The notes under the pieces: generated by a model
The model's database searches: none
Seen by the model: only the letters and a program-made list of their open reading frames with translations
What the model was told of the DNA's origin: nothing
Position numbers and translations under genes: made by a program
Part shown: positions 33,577 through 41,922 of the stretch, one piece after another
Layout: each line of letters opens with the position of its first letter
How positions within the stretch are numbered: position 1 is the stretch's first letter
Assembly (NCBI GenBank): GCA_023544565.1
Contig: JAMJFS010000013.1
Location: 1-45,012, forward strand
DNA: 45,012 nucleotides
Source: Methanosarcinaceae archaeon
GTDB lineage: Archaea > Halobacteriota > Methanosarcinia > Methanosarcinales > Methanosarcinaceae
Direction: 5' to 3'

Positions 33577-33639
33577 GTGCGTTTGCGTTTATCTGCGGTT
33601 GATTTCTTTTTATTGAACCGCAGATGAACGCAGACACAC
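33577..33639. repeat. inverted CCGCAGA-type repeat
   Basis: The left arm 33577-33600 ends ATCTGCGGTT and the right arm 33616-33639 starts AACCGCAGAT. The arms match at about 21 of 24 positions around a 15-base T-rich loop. The same sequence type occurs once at 21901-21926. Confidence 0.7.
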
Positions 33640-33876
33640 TCATCTGCTATTCGAAATTATACTTGCAGAGTGATATAAATAAAAATCACTGTTATATCTA
33701 AACTCCGCTAATCCAATTACTGATTTTAATTACATAAAGATAATATATATCTATATCAATAACATGTCGTAGTCCTTAAAAAATAATTATAAAAGGTACT
33801 TTTAGATTTTATAAAACAAATATACAGTTATTGAATATTCTTAATACTAAATCAGAGACAATATGAGGTAATATTT

Positions 33877-35799
33877 ATGGATGGCTATCAAACATTTTTG
33901 ATATTGCTTGCAGTCTACTTATTGGGACTCATAGCAATTGGATGGTATTTTTCGAAAAAACAGAAATCTGTCACTGATTTCTGGCTTGCAGGCAGGGAAG
34001 TTGGTGCAATTGGCATTGGTTTTTCAGCCGCAGCGTCATGGCTTACGGCAGGAGCGCTCCTTGCAGTCATTGGTTTTTATATGCTGCTTGGAATGGGTTC
34101 CATCTGGGGATTTGTATTCCCGAACATCGCCGCCCTGCTGATAATTGCACTTCTTGTTGGCAGGATAAAGAACTTGCCTTCCGTTACCCAGCCGGAATTG
34201 CTTGAAATGAGATACAGCAGTGCAATACGCGCACCTGTGGCTTTTATCATCACCATTGTCATGATACTCTTTGCAGTGGCTGATATCAAGGGATTTGCAT
34301 TTGTCCTTGAAGTGTTCTATGGAGTCAGTCCGATCCATGCAGCACTTATAGTCGCACTTGCCATATCGGTATATGTAACCCTCGGTGGATTGTCTGCAGT
34401 AGTGTGGACTGATTTTGTACAGTTCATATTCCTTTCAGTCTTTGCACTTGTAATGGCGGCTCTTGCAGTTAGTGCTGCAACATCCGGTGCACTTGTAATG
34501 GAAGATATTTCTGTATCCCAACTGTTCGGTGATGTACCGAGTTCATGGTGGAATCCGTTCATAATCGGACTTCCTATGGTACTCATATTCATATTCGCAA
34601 TTGTTCCAGGTTGGATGACAGAACAGGATCCATGGCAGAGAGTATGGGCTGCAAAAGATGCAAAGTCCGCACGATTTGGAATGGTCCTTGGTTCATTATT
34701 AGTAGCACTCGTATTCGCAGCATGTGCAGTGATCGCAATAGGACTCAATGCAATTTATCCCGAGATTGCGGCAGCCGGTTTCCCGATGGGAATGGCAGAT
34801 GCCGAACCTGCACTTTTGGTGTTTATAGTAAGCAACTTCTCGCCCATTGTTGTAGCACTCAGTGCGATCGGTCTCGCAGCAGCAGCAATGTCATGTGCTG
34901 ATACCTTCGCAACATCCGGCGGTTCATGTCTTTCCCGTGACATCTACCAGAGATACATAAAACCTGATGCAACAATGAAACAGACCCTTCTTGTAAACAG
35001 GATAAGTGTACTGATAGTAGTTGCAGGTGCAACGATTGGTTCTTTCTTTATTGACGGGATCCTCGAGGCAATTCATATAGCGACCTTTATCGCAAGCGCA
35101 TCATATTTCTTCCCGATAATGGGTGGAATTTATTGGAAGCGTGCAACAAAGGAAGGTGCACTTGCAGGACTCATAATTGGAGCAGTTGTACAGATCGGGC
35201 TAATTGCTGTGGATCTTATAAAGACTGCACCAATGGCACCTTATTACCTTGAAACTGTACATCCGATCTTCATGAACCATGGAGTTATCGTGGGAATGTC
35301 ATTGAGTGCCGTTGCATTCTTTGGGGTCTCCCTTGCAACTAAACGTTCAAGCGATGTGAATCTTGCACCGTTCTTCAAGGATGTTGCAGAGAAACTCATA
35401 CAAAAGGATGAAAAGGAAGTCGATGAATCAAGCAGGGAATATGTAAAATTCCTCGAAAACCTTGACGAAAAGACAACCGGCGAACGTGCACATCTGCACC
35501 TCAACCTCGAAGCATCTGCAACCGTAAACTGGACAAAGTTCATTGGTAATTTAAAATTAATGCACCCTGCATGGATCACACCTACCGGTAATGATTCAAT
35601 TTACAGGTTTACACAGGCAGATATGCTTTCATGCGTTTCAGTGACACGAGGAAGCACCGAAAAGGAGATATGGTTCGCTTCCGAGCCAAGGATCGAATCA
35701 GTTGACAGCCAGCGAAAAGTATTGTTCCTTGCATTCAGGGAGATCGCTGATGTACTTGAGGATATTGGCGTATTAATGACACTCCCGAGTGAAAATTGA
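33877..35799 (+). CDS. sodium/solute symporter with C-terminal domain
   Basis: A transporter of the SSS family (proline, acetate, pantothenate type) that imports an organic solute with Na+. About 13 membrane segments fill residues 1-490. WLAGREVGA, ASWLTAGALL, TLGGLSAVVWTD and SCADTFATSGGS, in the Na+-binding helix region, are family marks. The last ~150 residues are soluble, with DEKEVDESSREYVKF and a compact part ending in REIADVLEDIG, and I do not recognise them. The substrate cannot be read from the sequence. GAGGTAAT before the ATG is the ribosome site. Confidence 0.88.
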   Translation: MDGYQTFLILLAVYLLGLIAIGWYFSKKQKSVTDFWLAGREVGAIGIGFSAAASWLTAGALLAVIGFYMLLGMGSIWGFVFPNIAALLIIALLVGRIKNLPSVTQPELLEMRYSSAIRAPVAFIITIVMILFAVADIKGFAFVLEVFYGVSPIHAALIVALAISVYVTLGGLSAVVWTDFVQFIFLSVFALVMAALAVSAATSGALVMEDISVSQLFGDVPSSWWNPFIIGLPMVLIFIFAIVPGWMTEQDPWQRVWAAKDAKSARFGMVLGSLLVALVFAACAVIAIGLNAIYPEIAAAGFPMGMADAEPALLVFIVSNFSPIVVALSAIGLAAAAMSCADTFATSGGSCLSRDIYQRYIKPDATMKQTLLVNRISVLIVVAGATIGSFFIDGILEAIHIATFIASASYFFPIMGGIYWKRATKEGALAGLIIGAVVQIGLIAVDLIKTAPMAPYYLETVHPIFMNHGVIVGMSLSAVAFFGVSLATKRSSDVNLAPFFKDVAEKLIQKDEKEVDESSREYVKFLENLDEKTTGERAHLHLNLEASATVNWTKFIGNLKLMHPAWITPTGNDSIYRFTQADMLSCVSVTRGSTEKEIWFASEPRIESVDSQRKVLFLAFREIADVLEDIGVLMTLPSEN

Positions 35800-35912
35800 A
35801 ACGATATTTGATGAATTTGCGGTGTCTGCAACATCATATTGATGCAGGTATCGCATTACTTTTTTTGCTATTTCAATAGCGTAAACTTGATTTAAGACAT
35901 TATCAGTTATAG

Positions 35913-36776
35913 ATGACAATGAGAAACGCGACAATATTGGCACTGTTAATCCTTATTCTTTCAACTCTTACAGCAGGATGCATTGATGAACTTGTACCGG
36001 TAGGTGACAATTTGACCATCTCCGACATCTCTGTTTATGAATTTGATGTCTTTGTGAACCAAAGCTCAAACGATGACATTGTTGCAAACACAACCACTTT
36101 TTACCTGTTAAAGGGCGAAAGTACCCGAGTAGTTCATATGCTCATAAACGCAACCGTTATCGATATTATCCCGATTGATGATATGAGTTCAAATCAGGAT
36201 TCGCTCGATAATATTGTCATCATCGCCGATAATGCTAATACTAACACCACAAGCGCATCTGTAGATGCATTTAACAGTTATTCACTTGCGAGCGAGGTAT
36301 CTGATATAGGTTATACGATCTCAAAAGAAGTTATTCGCGGGCAAAAACATACTTACCTTAAATTCAATGAAACGATCACAGGATTTGTGGCATACACGTT
36401 GCCGGCACAAAAAGGACAGGATTTCATATACATCCAATCGTCCCCATCGATCGTGCGTTTCGTTCTGCCTGTGGGTTACACAACAGGTAACCAATTGATC
36501 GGAATTGCCAGACCACAACCTGATGAAACATATGTCGATAATAAGGGGCGAGATATTTTAATATGGTCTGAAGATGAAGATGTGCCAAAGTCTTTCAATG
36601 TGAAGTATTACCCTCCATCAGCACCGAAAACGTTATTGATCGTAGGCATTATCCTGGCGTTTGGTGCAGCGTTCGTTCTTGTAGATTACCACATTACCAG
36701 GAAGAACCTGAAAAAGATGCGAGATGACATTGAACAGGGTTCAAAGATGGGCGGTAGGAGTAAATCTAAAAAATAA
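35913..36776 (+). CDS. membrane-anchored lipoprotein-like protein
   Basis: A 287-residue exported protein. Residues 5-20 are a hydrophobic signal followed by TLTAGC, a lipobox-like site with Cys near residue 23. The outer part carries many N-x-S/T sites (NQSSND, NTTTF, NATVID, NETITG), suggesting glycosylation. A C-terminal membrane helix (TLLIVGIILAFGAAFVLV) is followed by a basic tail KSKK. It resembles a conserved family of Methanosarcinales and haloarchaea (possibly DUF5803) of unknown function. It follows the symporter by 113 bases on the same strand. Confidence 0.75.
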   Translation: MTMRNATILALLILILSTLTAGCIDELVPVGDNLTISDISVYEFDVFVNQSSNDDIVANTTTFYLLKGESTRVVHMLINATVIDIIPIDDMSSNQDSLDNIVIIADNANTNTTSASVDAFNSYSLASEVSDIGYTISKEVIRGQKHTYLKFNETITGFVAYTLPAQKGQDFIYIQSSPSIVRFVLPVGYTTGNQLIGIARPQPDETYVDNKGRDILIWSEDEDVPKSFNVKYYPPSAPKTLLIVGIILAFGAAFVLVDYHITRKNLKKMRDDIEQGSKMGGRSKSKK

Positions 36777-36839
36777 GTCTAAGTCTAAATTAAAATATAG
36801 ACGTAAGAAATGAACCAAAAATGAGTTTTAGGTCAAAAC

Positions 36840-37580
36840 TCATATCTCAAAAACCATTCCATCATATCCAAGCGGCATGGTCTTTGATGCCACGTCATGC
36901 GGCTCGAAATAGTGGCTCAGGTGCGTCAACACAACCTCTTTTGCACCGATCTCTTCTCCCAGTTCCACTGCCTCTTGCGAGTTCATGTGTTTTCTTACAT
37001 TCATTGTTGGTGGCACGATCCCATCGGCTATTAACAGGTCTGGATTCTGGATCAGTTCCATGCTTTTTGAGGGGATATCCCTAATTGCATCGCCTGTGAT
37101 CACTATCTTTTTATCACCCTCACAGACAATAACTCCAACAGCATTTTTTGTAGAAGGGTGTTTTACTTCGAATAATGTGAACTTAAGACCGATAAGTTCG
37201 AACGGCTTGTACATCAAAACGTCGTGCCTGCTTGGTTTTAAGAAATAAAGATAATCCAGAATATAATCAAGTGTTTCCTTGAGCCCGTACACATCGACAT
37301 TGCGCTGTATCCTGTGAAATTCCCCGAATCCTGCATAATGGTCATAATGACCATGAGTCCATATCACAGCATCAACTTTATCGATGCCGTTTTCGATCAT
37401 CTGCCATTTTAGGTCGGGACCTGTGTCAACAAGCACTTTTCCTTTGTCAGACTGAACAAGGATCGAGAATCTCAGCCTTCGGCTTTTTCCGCCACTGTTA
37501 GCATCTTTGCATGTCGGACAATTGCAGCCTATGACAGGTGTGCCTGTCGCATCACCCGTGCCAAGCAGTGTAATTATCAT
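36840..37580 (-). CDS. metallo-beta-lactamase-fold hydrolase, PhnP-like
   Basis: A 246-residue MBL-fold enzyme. The zinc motif is WTHGHYDHYAG (HxHxDH) near residues 74-84, with later ligands in GDAIRD (Asp) and LTHLSH (His). The N-terminus has GTGDATGTP and a CNCPTC cluster, as in PhnP-type phosphodiesterases that bind an extra metal. The real substrate, probably a cyclic phosphodiester or other ester, is not readable. It lies 35 bases downstream of the AAA ATPase gene on the same strand, so the two may be cotranscribed. Confidence 0.85.
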   Translation of the reverse strand: MIITLLGTGDATGTPVIGCNCPTCKDANSGGKSRRLRFSILVQSDKGKVLVDTGPDLKWQMIENGIDKVDAVIWTHGHYDHYAGFGEFHRIQRNVDVYGLKETLDYILDYLYFLKPSRHDVLMYKPFELIGLKFTLFEVKHPSTKNAVGVIVCEGDKKIVITGDAIRDIPSKSMELIQNPDLLIADGIVPPTMNVRKHMNSQEAVELGEEIGAKEVVLTHLSHYFEPHDVASKTMPLGYDGMVFEI

Positions 37581-37615
37581 GAAAACCTCATTGAACTTAA
37601 ATTGTCATGATGAAC

Positions 37616-38887
37616 TCAGATCGTGTATTCATCTGTACGGACACCTTCGCGTTCGTTGAAATTACTCACGGCATTTCTCATGTCATCCTGGGTAAGTGAC
37701 ATCCTTTCCTCGACAAGCGCACTCAAGACCGCTTCACGTATTATCATGCGAAGGTCTGAACCTGCATACTCTTCAGTCAAAGATGCGATCTCTTTCGTGT
37801 CAATGGTTCCGTCAATATCCTTCAGAACAATATCCAGTATCTTTTCTCTCATTTCTTCGGTAGGCAGCGGGAAACTCATGATCTCATCAAACCGTCTCCA
37901 TGCTGCCATGTCCAGCATTTTGGGGTGGTTCGTTGCCGCGATCAGCAATACACCGTCATTTGTCAGGCTTATCGTATCAATCGCTTTGAGAAGCGTGTTC
38001 ACTGCACGTTTGAGTGCTGCATGTTCGTCCGATGCCCGTGTTTTTGCAACAAAATCGAACTCGTCAATGAACAGAATACATGGACTCAATCTTTTGGCAA
38101 GATTGAACACACGGTCGATATTCTTTGCAGTCTCGCCAAGGTACTGATCTGTGATCATTGAAAGTTTTACTTCAACAAAAGGTATGGATAGGCGCTCTGA
38201 CAATGCGCTTGCAACAGACGTTTTTCCAGTGCCGGGGGGACCTACGAAAAGCAGTTTTCCGATATCATAAAGACCAATCCGCTTAAGGTATTCCCTGTAC
38301 TGGATAGCCTTAACGATCTTTTCGACGTCATCGATCTGGTCCTGTGTCAGGACAAGTTCATCAAGAGGTTGTCGTACATCTTCCGGAGCCACGATGTGTA
38401 CTAATTTGAGCATCTCATCCCCACCCTCTTCTTCCGCAACTTCACTGATAAGTGATTCGATCCATTCCCTGTCAACTTCCTTTGGTCTTGATTTTGCCTT
38501 TGCTACCTTGTAATCGGCATCTGAGGTGGTTTTCTTTTCATAATAAAATGCAAGTACGGGATTGTTCTCAACCCTCTCTTTTGCTCCATCCTGTTTTTCA
38601 AACCATTCTTCGCCAACACCAAAAGAAGTAAGTTTCACTTTAAAATCGACATCATCAATATTGATAAAAGGAAGCCCTTTTATAACGTTTTTCATATCTT
38701 TGATCTCATAGAGAGATTGAACATCTAATATGGAAACTTTGATCGGTTTTGGGACCGATTTTTGTTCACCACTCCAATATTTCTTACGTATATTTTTGGG
38801 GAGGTCGTTGACATCCAACTTAGAATATTTGTTGTATATCTGTGCGGTTAATAATAATTCTACGATATCAAGTGCTGCATGAGACAT
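37616..38887 (-). CDS. AAA-family ATPase
   Basis: A 423-residue AAA ATPase. The first ~185 residues form a domain I do not recognise, with KIRKKYW-like basic stretches and an acidic linker (VAEEEGGDEM). The single AAA module has Walker A GPPGTGKT near residue 217, Walker B ILFIDEFD, and the second region of homology AATNHPKMLDMAAWRRFDE with its Arg finger. A C-terminal helical lid follows. It resembles proteasome-activator or Cdc48-like unfoldases but has only one ring. The target is unknown. A 7-bp dyad lies about 40 bases before the start. Confidence 0.87.
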   Translation of the reverse strand: MSHAALDIVELLLTAQIYNKYSKLDVNDLPKNIRKKYWSGEQKSVPKPIKVSILDVQSLYEIKDMKNVIKGLPFINIDDVDFKVKLTSFGVGEEWFEKQDGAKERVENNPVLAFYYEKKTTSDADYKVAKAKSRPKEVDREWIESLISEVAEEEGGDEMLKLVHIVAPEDVRQPLDELVLTQDQIDDVEKIVKAIQYREYLKRIGLYDIGKLLFVGPPGTGKTSVASALSERLSIPFVEVKLSMITDQYLGETAKNIDRVFNLAKRLSPCILFIDEFDFVAKTRASDEHAALKRAVNTLLKAIDTISLTNDGVLLIAATNHPKMLDMAAWRRFDEIMSFPLPTEEMREKILDIVLKDIDGTIDTKEIASLTEEYAGSDLRMIIREAVLSALVEERMSLTQDDMRNAVSNFNEREGVRTDEYTI

Positions 38888-39262
38888 ATTTTTACCAGTT
38901 TAAATCTAATTTCAATTAATAAAACAATGCCATAAATGGCATCCGTTAGACCTGATAAATAGGACGTCTTATATGATATATCTTCCGCATAATCTAAAAC
39001 ATAAACACTGCAATAATTACTGAAGGTGGCGTATTTTATTATTAAATATCCACAAAAAAACATAGCGGGCAGTATCATAAGAATTTAATTTAGAACATAC
39101 TCCATTGGATATTCAATAAACCGGAAAATATTGTCAAGCGTTTAGGAACAAACGCCTAATCCATATATACGCTTTATATCCGGCTTTTCACTAGCATAAT
39201 AATGGACCCAGATGTAAAGATGCTGGAACTGCCCCTCAAAGATCAATTTTGAATCCTTCATT
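38888..39262. other. intergenic region upstream of AAA ATPase
   Basis: No conventional gene is seen. It contains the dyad ATGCCAT-AA-ATGGCAT (38927-38942), a second dyad GCGTTT-AGGAAC-AAACGC (39138-39155), a TATA-like TTTATAT (39174-39180), and a 16-codon frame at 39202-39252 described separately. Confidence 0.55.
38927..38942 (-). promoter_or_regulatory. 7-bp dyad upstream of AAA ATPase gene
   Basis: ATGCCAT and ATGGCAT are exact reverse complements two bases apart, 40 bases before the ATPase start. The position suits a transcription factor site. Confidence 0.4.
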
Positions 39263-39271
39263 TCAAGGATT
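39138..39271 (+). other. possible leaderless minigene or small RNA unit
   Basis: In order along the plus strand are a 6-bp dyad (39138-39155), TATA-like TTTATAT (39174-39180), an ATG at 39202 placed where transcription should begin, a 16-codon frame MDPDVKMLELPLKDQF ending at 39252, and a 7-bp hairpin AATCCTT/AAGGATT (39252-39271). The hairpin overlaps the end of the opposing DUF166 gene. It looks like a complete tiny transcription unit, or the truncated start of a lost gene. Confidence 0.35.
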
Positions 39272-40018
39272 TTCCATCCCATCTTCTACACTCTTCCTGA
39301 TAATATACCCCCCCTCATGCAGGATCGTATCGCCAAGAATTGGATCTCGCTCCATACTTCCGGTACATGGATAAGAATGGTGCGCACCTGATATTGTATC
39401 CTTGTAATCCTTTACATCAGACCACTTGAGTTTCTTAGCAACGAACCACGTCGAGCCGCATGGTGCGTCGCGAAGCACCTCTACATGAGTGAAGATATTG
39501 CCCTCAGGGTTCAGTTCGATCCGCAGAAAAGGTCTGCCAAAGCCCATATCTACGAACTCATCAATGATCGGTTTTTCCGAATTTTCAGATTTTTCAAGAG
39601 AACAGAAAGGTTTCGGGAACTCACATTCGATTCCCATCTCTTCCAGTTTCTCCCTGACCTGCTCGACCACACCTGCAGGTGCAAGTTTGTGGTATTCGAT
39701 CGGTACAATGACCGCACCCGCACCGGTTGACTTTGCAATATGCGGCAGGGTTGTCAAAAGGTCAGGATGCAGTCCTATAGCAAGAATGAGGTTGCACTCT
39801 CCCATGTTCTCCGGTACATACTCCAACGGCTCTTCAATGAACTGGGGAAGATTGTCAGGCATTTCATGAATATCGACAATCAAGTTCCCATACGATCTTC
39901 GTTTCTCCCGACAGTGGTCGCACAGGTTTGCGCAGGACACACAGAAAGTACTCGGATTGACAAGATTCTCAATAGCCTTTCTTCCAAAATCTCCTGTATA
40001 GAAAATGCTTATACGCAT
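39263..40018 (-). CDS. DUF166-family protein
   Basis: A 251-residue archaeal protein of the DUF166 family, without known function. The N-terminus MRISIFYTGDFG is followed by a Cys cluster, CVSCANLCDHC (CxxCxxxCxxC), which could hold an iron-sulfur cluster or zinc. Later parts include LAIGLHPDLL, VIVPIEYHKLAPAG, FPKPFCSL and the conserved LRDAPCGSTWFVAKKL and HHSYPCTGSM. The many conserved Cys residues suggest a redox or cluster-bound enzyme, by inference. It starts 8 bases after the TrmB-type regulator and is probably cotranscribed with it. Confidence 0.85.
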   Translation of the reverse strand: MRISIFYTGDFGRKAIENLVNPSTFCVSCANLCDHCREKRRSYGNLIVDIHEMPDNLPQFIEEPLEYVPENMGECNLILAIGLHPDLLTTLPHIAKSTGAGAVIVPIEYHKLAPAGVVEQVREKLEEMGIECEFPKPFCSLEKSENSEKPIIDEFVDMGFGRPFLRIELNPEGNIFTHVEVLRDAPCGSTWFVAKKLKWSDVKDYKDTISGAHHSYPCTGSMERDPILGDTILHEGGYIIRKSVEDGMENP

Positions 40019-40026
40019 TTAACACC

Positions 40027-40836
40027 TCAAACTTCAGTTTTTACGATCTCGATGTAATCGGGGTCAATGATCCAGTTTGCCCATACCTTTTCCTTTACAA
40101 CAACATTATCTTTGTATGGGATGTTGATCCACAACGCTTCCTTTTCATCAAAAAGCAGATGTATCGAAATAAATCTGGAACCATGAACTTTTTTAAGGAA
40201 CTCATCCTTCGCGTTGGCACTCGGAAGTTCCATCGGGAACGTCCTGCACTTACCCTCAAAATATGGACGGTAGATCTGGATCCTCTTCTCAAGTTTGGGA
40301 TCGATGTCAATTATAGGTGGTCCCATGATCTGGACGGTCAGAGCGATTGCTGGTGGAATATTGGTAAATATCTCATTGAAAGTATCATCATCGATCGGAC
40401 CCGTTACCTTGCCGAACACCTTATGCCTGGTTCGAGCACCCATCTCACTGATCTTATGGATGACACTTTCCTGCCCGCGTACAGTCCATATCTCCTGTCG
40501 CAACATCTCCTGACTCTCATTATATTGCGGCGAAAGTATCTGGTCAATTAGTTCGATGGATCCATTGATCACAGCGATCTGCCTCTTCCCTGCATTCTCG
40601 GCTGCCATCTTTGGCTGTTTAGCTCGATACTTCTTTGGACGGTCAGTTGTAGAATCGATCCAGCCCTTGTCCTTTAGCCCCTGAAGTGTCCTGTACACGA
40701 TCGGGTGCTGGACCTCGATCAATTTGCTGATATCTTCGGCAGTCATAACGCCTTTTGTTACAAGTGCGTGATATGCCTGCGCTTCCTTGTGAGTAAGGCC
40801 AAGTGCAAGAATTGCATTAAGTAATTGTTTCTCCAT
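40027..40836 (-). CDS. TrmB-family transcriptional regulator
   Basis: A 269-residue regulator. The N-terminal winged helix (residues ~8-75) has LGLTHKEAQAYHALVTKG and HPIVYRTLQGLKDKGWI, and a coiled helix follows to about residue 115. The C-terminal ~150 residues (WTVRGQESVIHKISEM onward, then VKEKVWANWIID) form the sensor part. Sugar sensors of this family have a distinct C-terminus, and I cannot tell the ligand here. It lies in the middle of the larE-to-DUF166 gene group and may control it. Confidence 0.85.
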   Translation of the reverse strand: MEKQLLNAILALGLTHKEAQAYHALVTKGVMTAEDISKLIEVQHPIVYRTLQGLKDKGWIDSTTDRPKKYRAKQPKMAAENAGKRQIAVINGSIELIDQILSPQYNESQEMLRQEIWTVRGQESVIHKISEMGARTRHKVFGKVTGPIDDDTFNEIFTNIPPAIALTVQIMGPPIIDIDPKLEKRIQIYRPYFEGKCRTFPMELPSANAKDEFLKKVHGSRFISIHLLFDEKEALWINIPYKDNVVVKEKVWANWIIDPDYIEIVKTEV

Positions 40837-40934
40837 GGTGGTATTATCATCATTTTGATGATAAATAGATTGCGCTTATATTGGGACGACTCACGCGGGC
40901 ACTGCGCAGCTCATAAGTAAAAACAGTGGCGTTC

Positions 40935-41471
40935 TTACTGATCTTCACGTCGCACAGACATGATACCTGCCAGATGCGCAGGGATCGAACCAATTGCAGT
41001 GCATGTCTCAAGCGAGATACCAGCTGATGTGATGTCAAGATGGTACTTTGCTAGCGGGAACAGGTGTTTTGGCAATCCTTTCCTGCCAAGTCCGATGAGA
41101 ATCAGGTGCGACCTGCCATGCAACACCTCATCTACCAGCACTTCCGGCGTAATCGCAAACTTTGGTTCAGGTTTGGATGATGTGGCAACTACCGATCCGA
41201 ACTGGGCCTGAAATCCTTTCTTTGGCAGGTCGAACACGAAAAACCTCCCTTCTTCATGCAGAAGTTTGAGATACTTCCCGGATTCACCTATCGTGGTTTT
41301 ATCCATAATAAAATCCACGAGTTCATCAGGTGTCATCTTGAACGGGAAATCAAAAAGTGCAAGATTAAATCCGAATGCATAACATATTGGCGCGGCTCTT
41401 GCGATAGCACGGTAATGGGCATCGATGATCTTGATCTTATCATACGTATTAACGATTCCAATTGTTTGCAT
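40935..41471 (-). CDS. DUF531-family protein
   Basis: A 178-residue protein of the DUF531 family, known from methanogens. IGIVNTYDKIKIIDAHYRAIARAAPICYAFGF at the start resembles a SPOUT-like or RNA-modifying fold, with a C-terminal LIGLGRKGLPKH and HLDITSAGISLETCTAIG that look like a cofactor loop. RNA methyltransferase activity is inference only. A longer frame starts at 41558, but AAGAGAAT before the ATG at 41471 and the family start decide. It follows the GNAT gene by 16 bases. Confidence 0.85.
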   Translation of the reverse strand: MQTIGIVNTYDKIKIIDAHYRAIARAAPICYAFGFNLALFDFPFKMTPDELVDFIMDKTTIGESGKYLKLLHEEGRFFVFDLPKKGFQAQFGSVVATSSKPEPKFAITPEVLVDEVLHGRSHLILIGLGRKGLPKHLFPLAKYHLDITSAGISLETCTAIGSIPAHLAGIMSVRREDQ

Positions 41472-41487
41472 ATTCTCTTCTTTCCTG

Positions 41488-41922
41488 TCATTCCTTAAGA
41501 TACAATCGCATTGCACTCTGCCTGCACCCCTCAAACTTATCGCACTTGGCACAGTCATCCCAGAGTTTTATCTTTTCACTATCCTGTAATTTTATAAAAC
41601 CCACATGGTTGAAAAAATCGGGCGCTGTTGTCCGAACATATAGATGCCCCCACTCATCCAGCGCGTTTGCGACAATATGTTCCACAAGCAATGCCCCGAT
41701 CCCGCGACTGCGATGATTCGGATGTACTGCAATAGAGTGAAGTTCCGGATATTTTTGATCGATCACAGCCCCACATCCAAGTACCCTGCCGCCAGATTCT
41801 GCAACTATGAAATCCTTAATGTCCACACCGTCCATGTCAAGAAAATACGTGGACAGCAGTGTTTCAACTGCCTCAATATCGTCGTTCTCCGCTTTTCTTA
41901 TAATGATATCGTTAGTGTTCAC
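41488..41922 (-). CDS. GNAT-family N-acetyltransferase
   Basis: A 144-residue acetyltransferase. The acetyl-CoA loop is SIAVHPNHRSRGIGALLVEHI near residues 68-88, and FFNHVGF near residue 110 is the usual last strand. A C-terminal cysteine group (CAKCDKFEGC) is unusual for the fold and recalls archaeal ArgA-like amino acid acetyltransferases. The start overlaps larE by 4 bases. The acceptor is unknown. Confidence 0.87.
   Translation of the reverse strand: MNTNDIIIRKAENDDIEAVETLLSTYFLDMDGVDIKDFIVAESGGRVLGCGAVIDQKYPELHSIAVHPNHRSRGIGALLVEHIVANALDEWGHLYVRTTAPDFFNHVGFIKLQDSEKIKLWDDCAKCDKFEGCRQSAMRLYLKE

Larger units (their letters stand above)
33349..33876. other. intergenic region between aro operon and symporter
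   Basis: No gene is seen in these 528 bases. They hold the aro promoter, a CCGCAGA-type inverted repeat (33577-33639), and an AT-rich leader for the symporter with a 6-bp dyad TAAAAG-GTA-CTTTTA at 33790-33804. A 79-codon minus-strand frame runs through the repeat and is rejected. Confidence 0.6.

Noticed and set aside
33404-33643. 79-codon minus-strand frame
   Set aside because: It runs through the CCGCAGA inverted repeat and has no ribosome site or family features.
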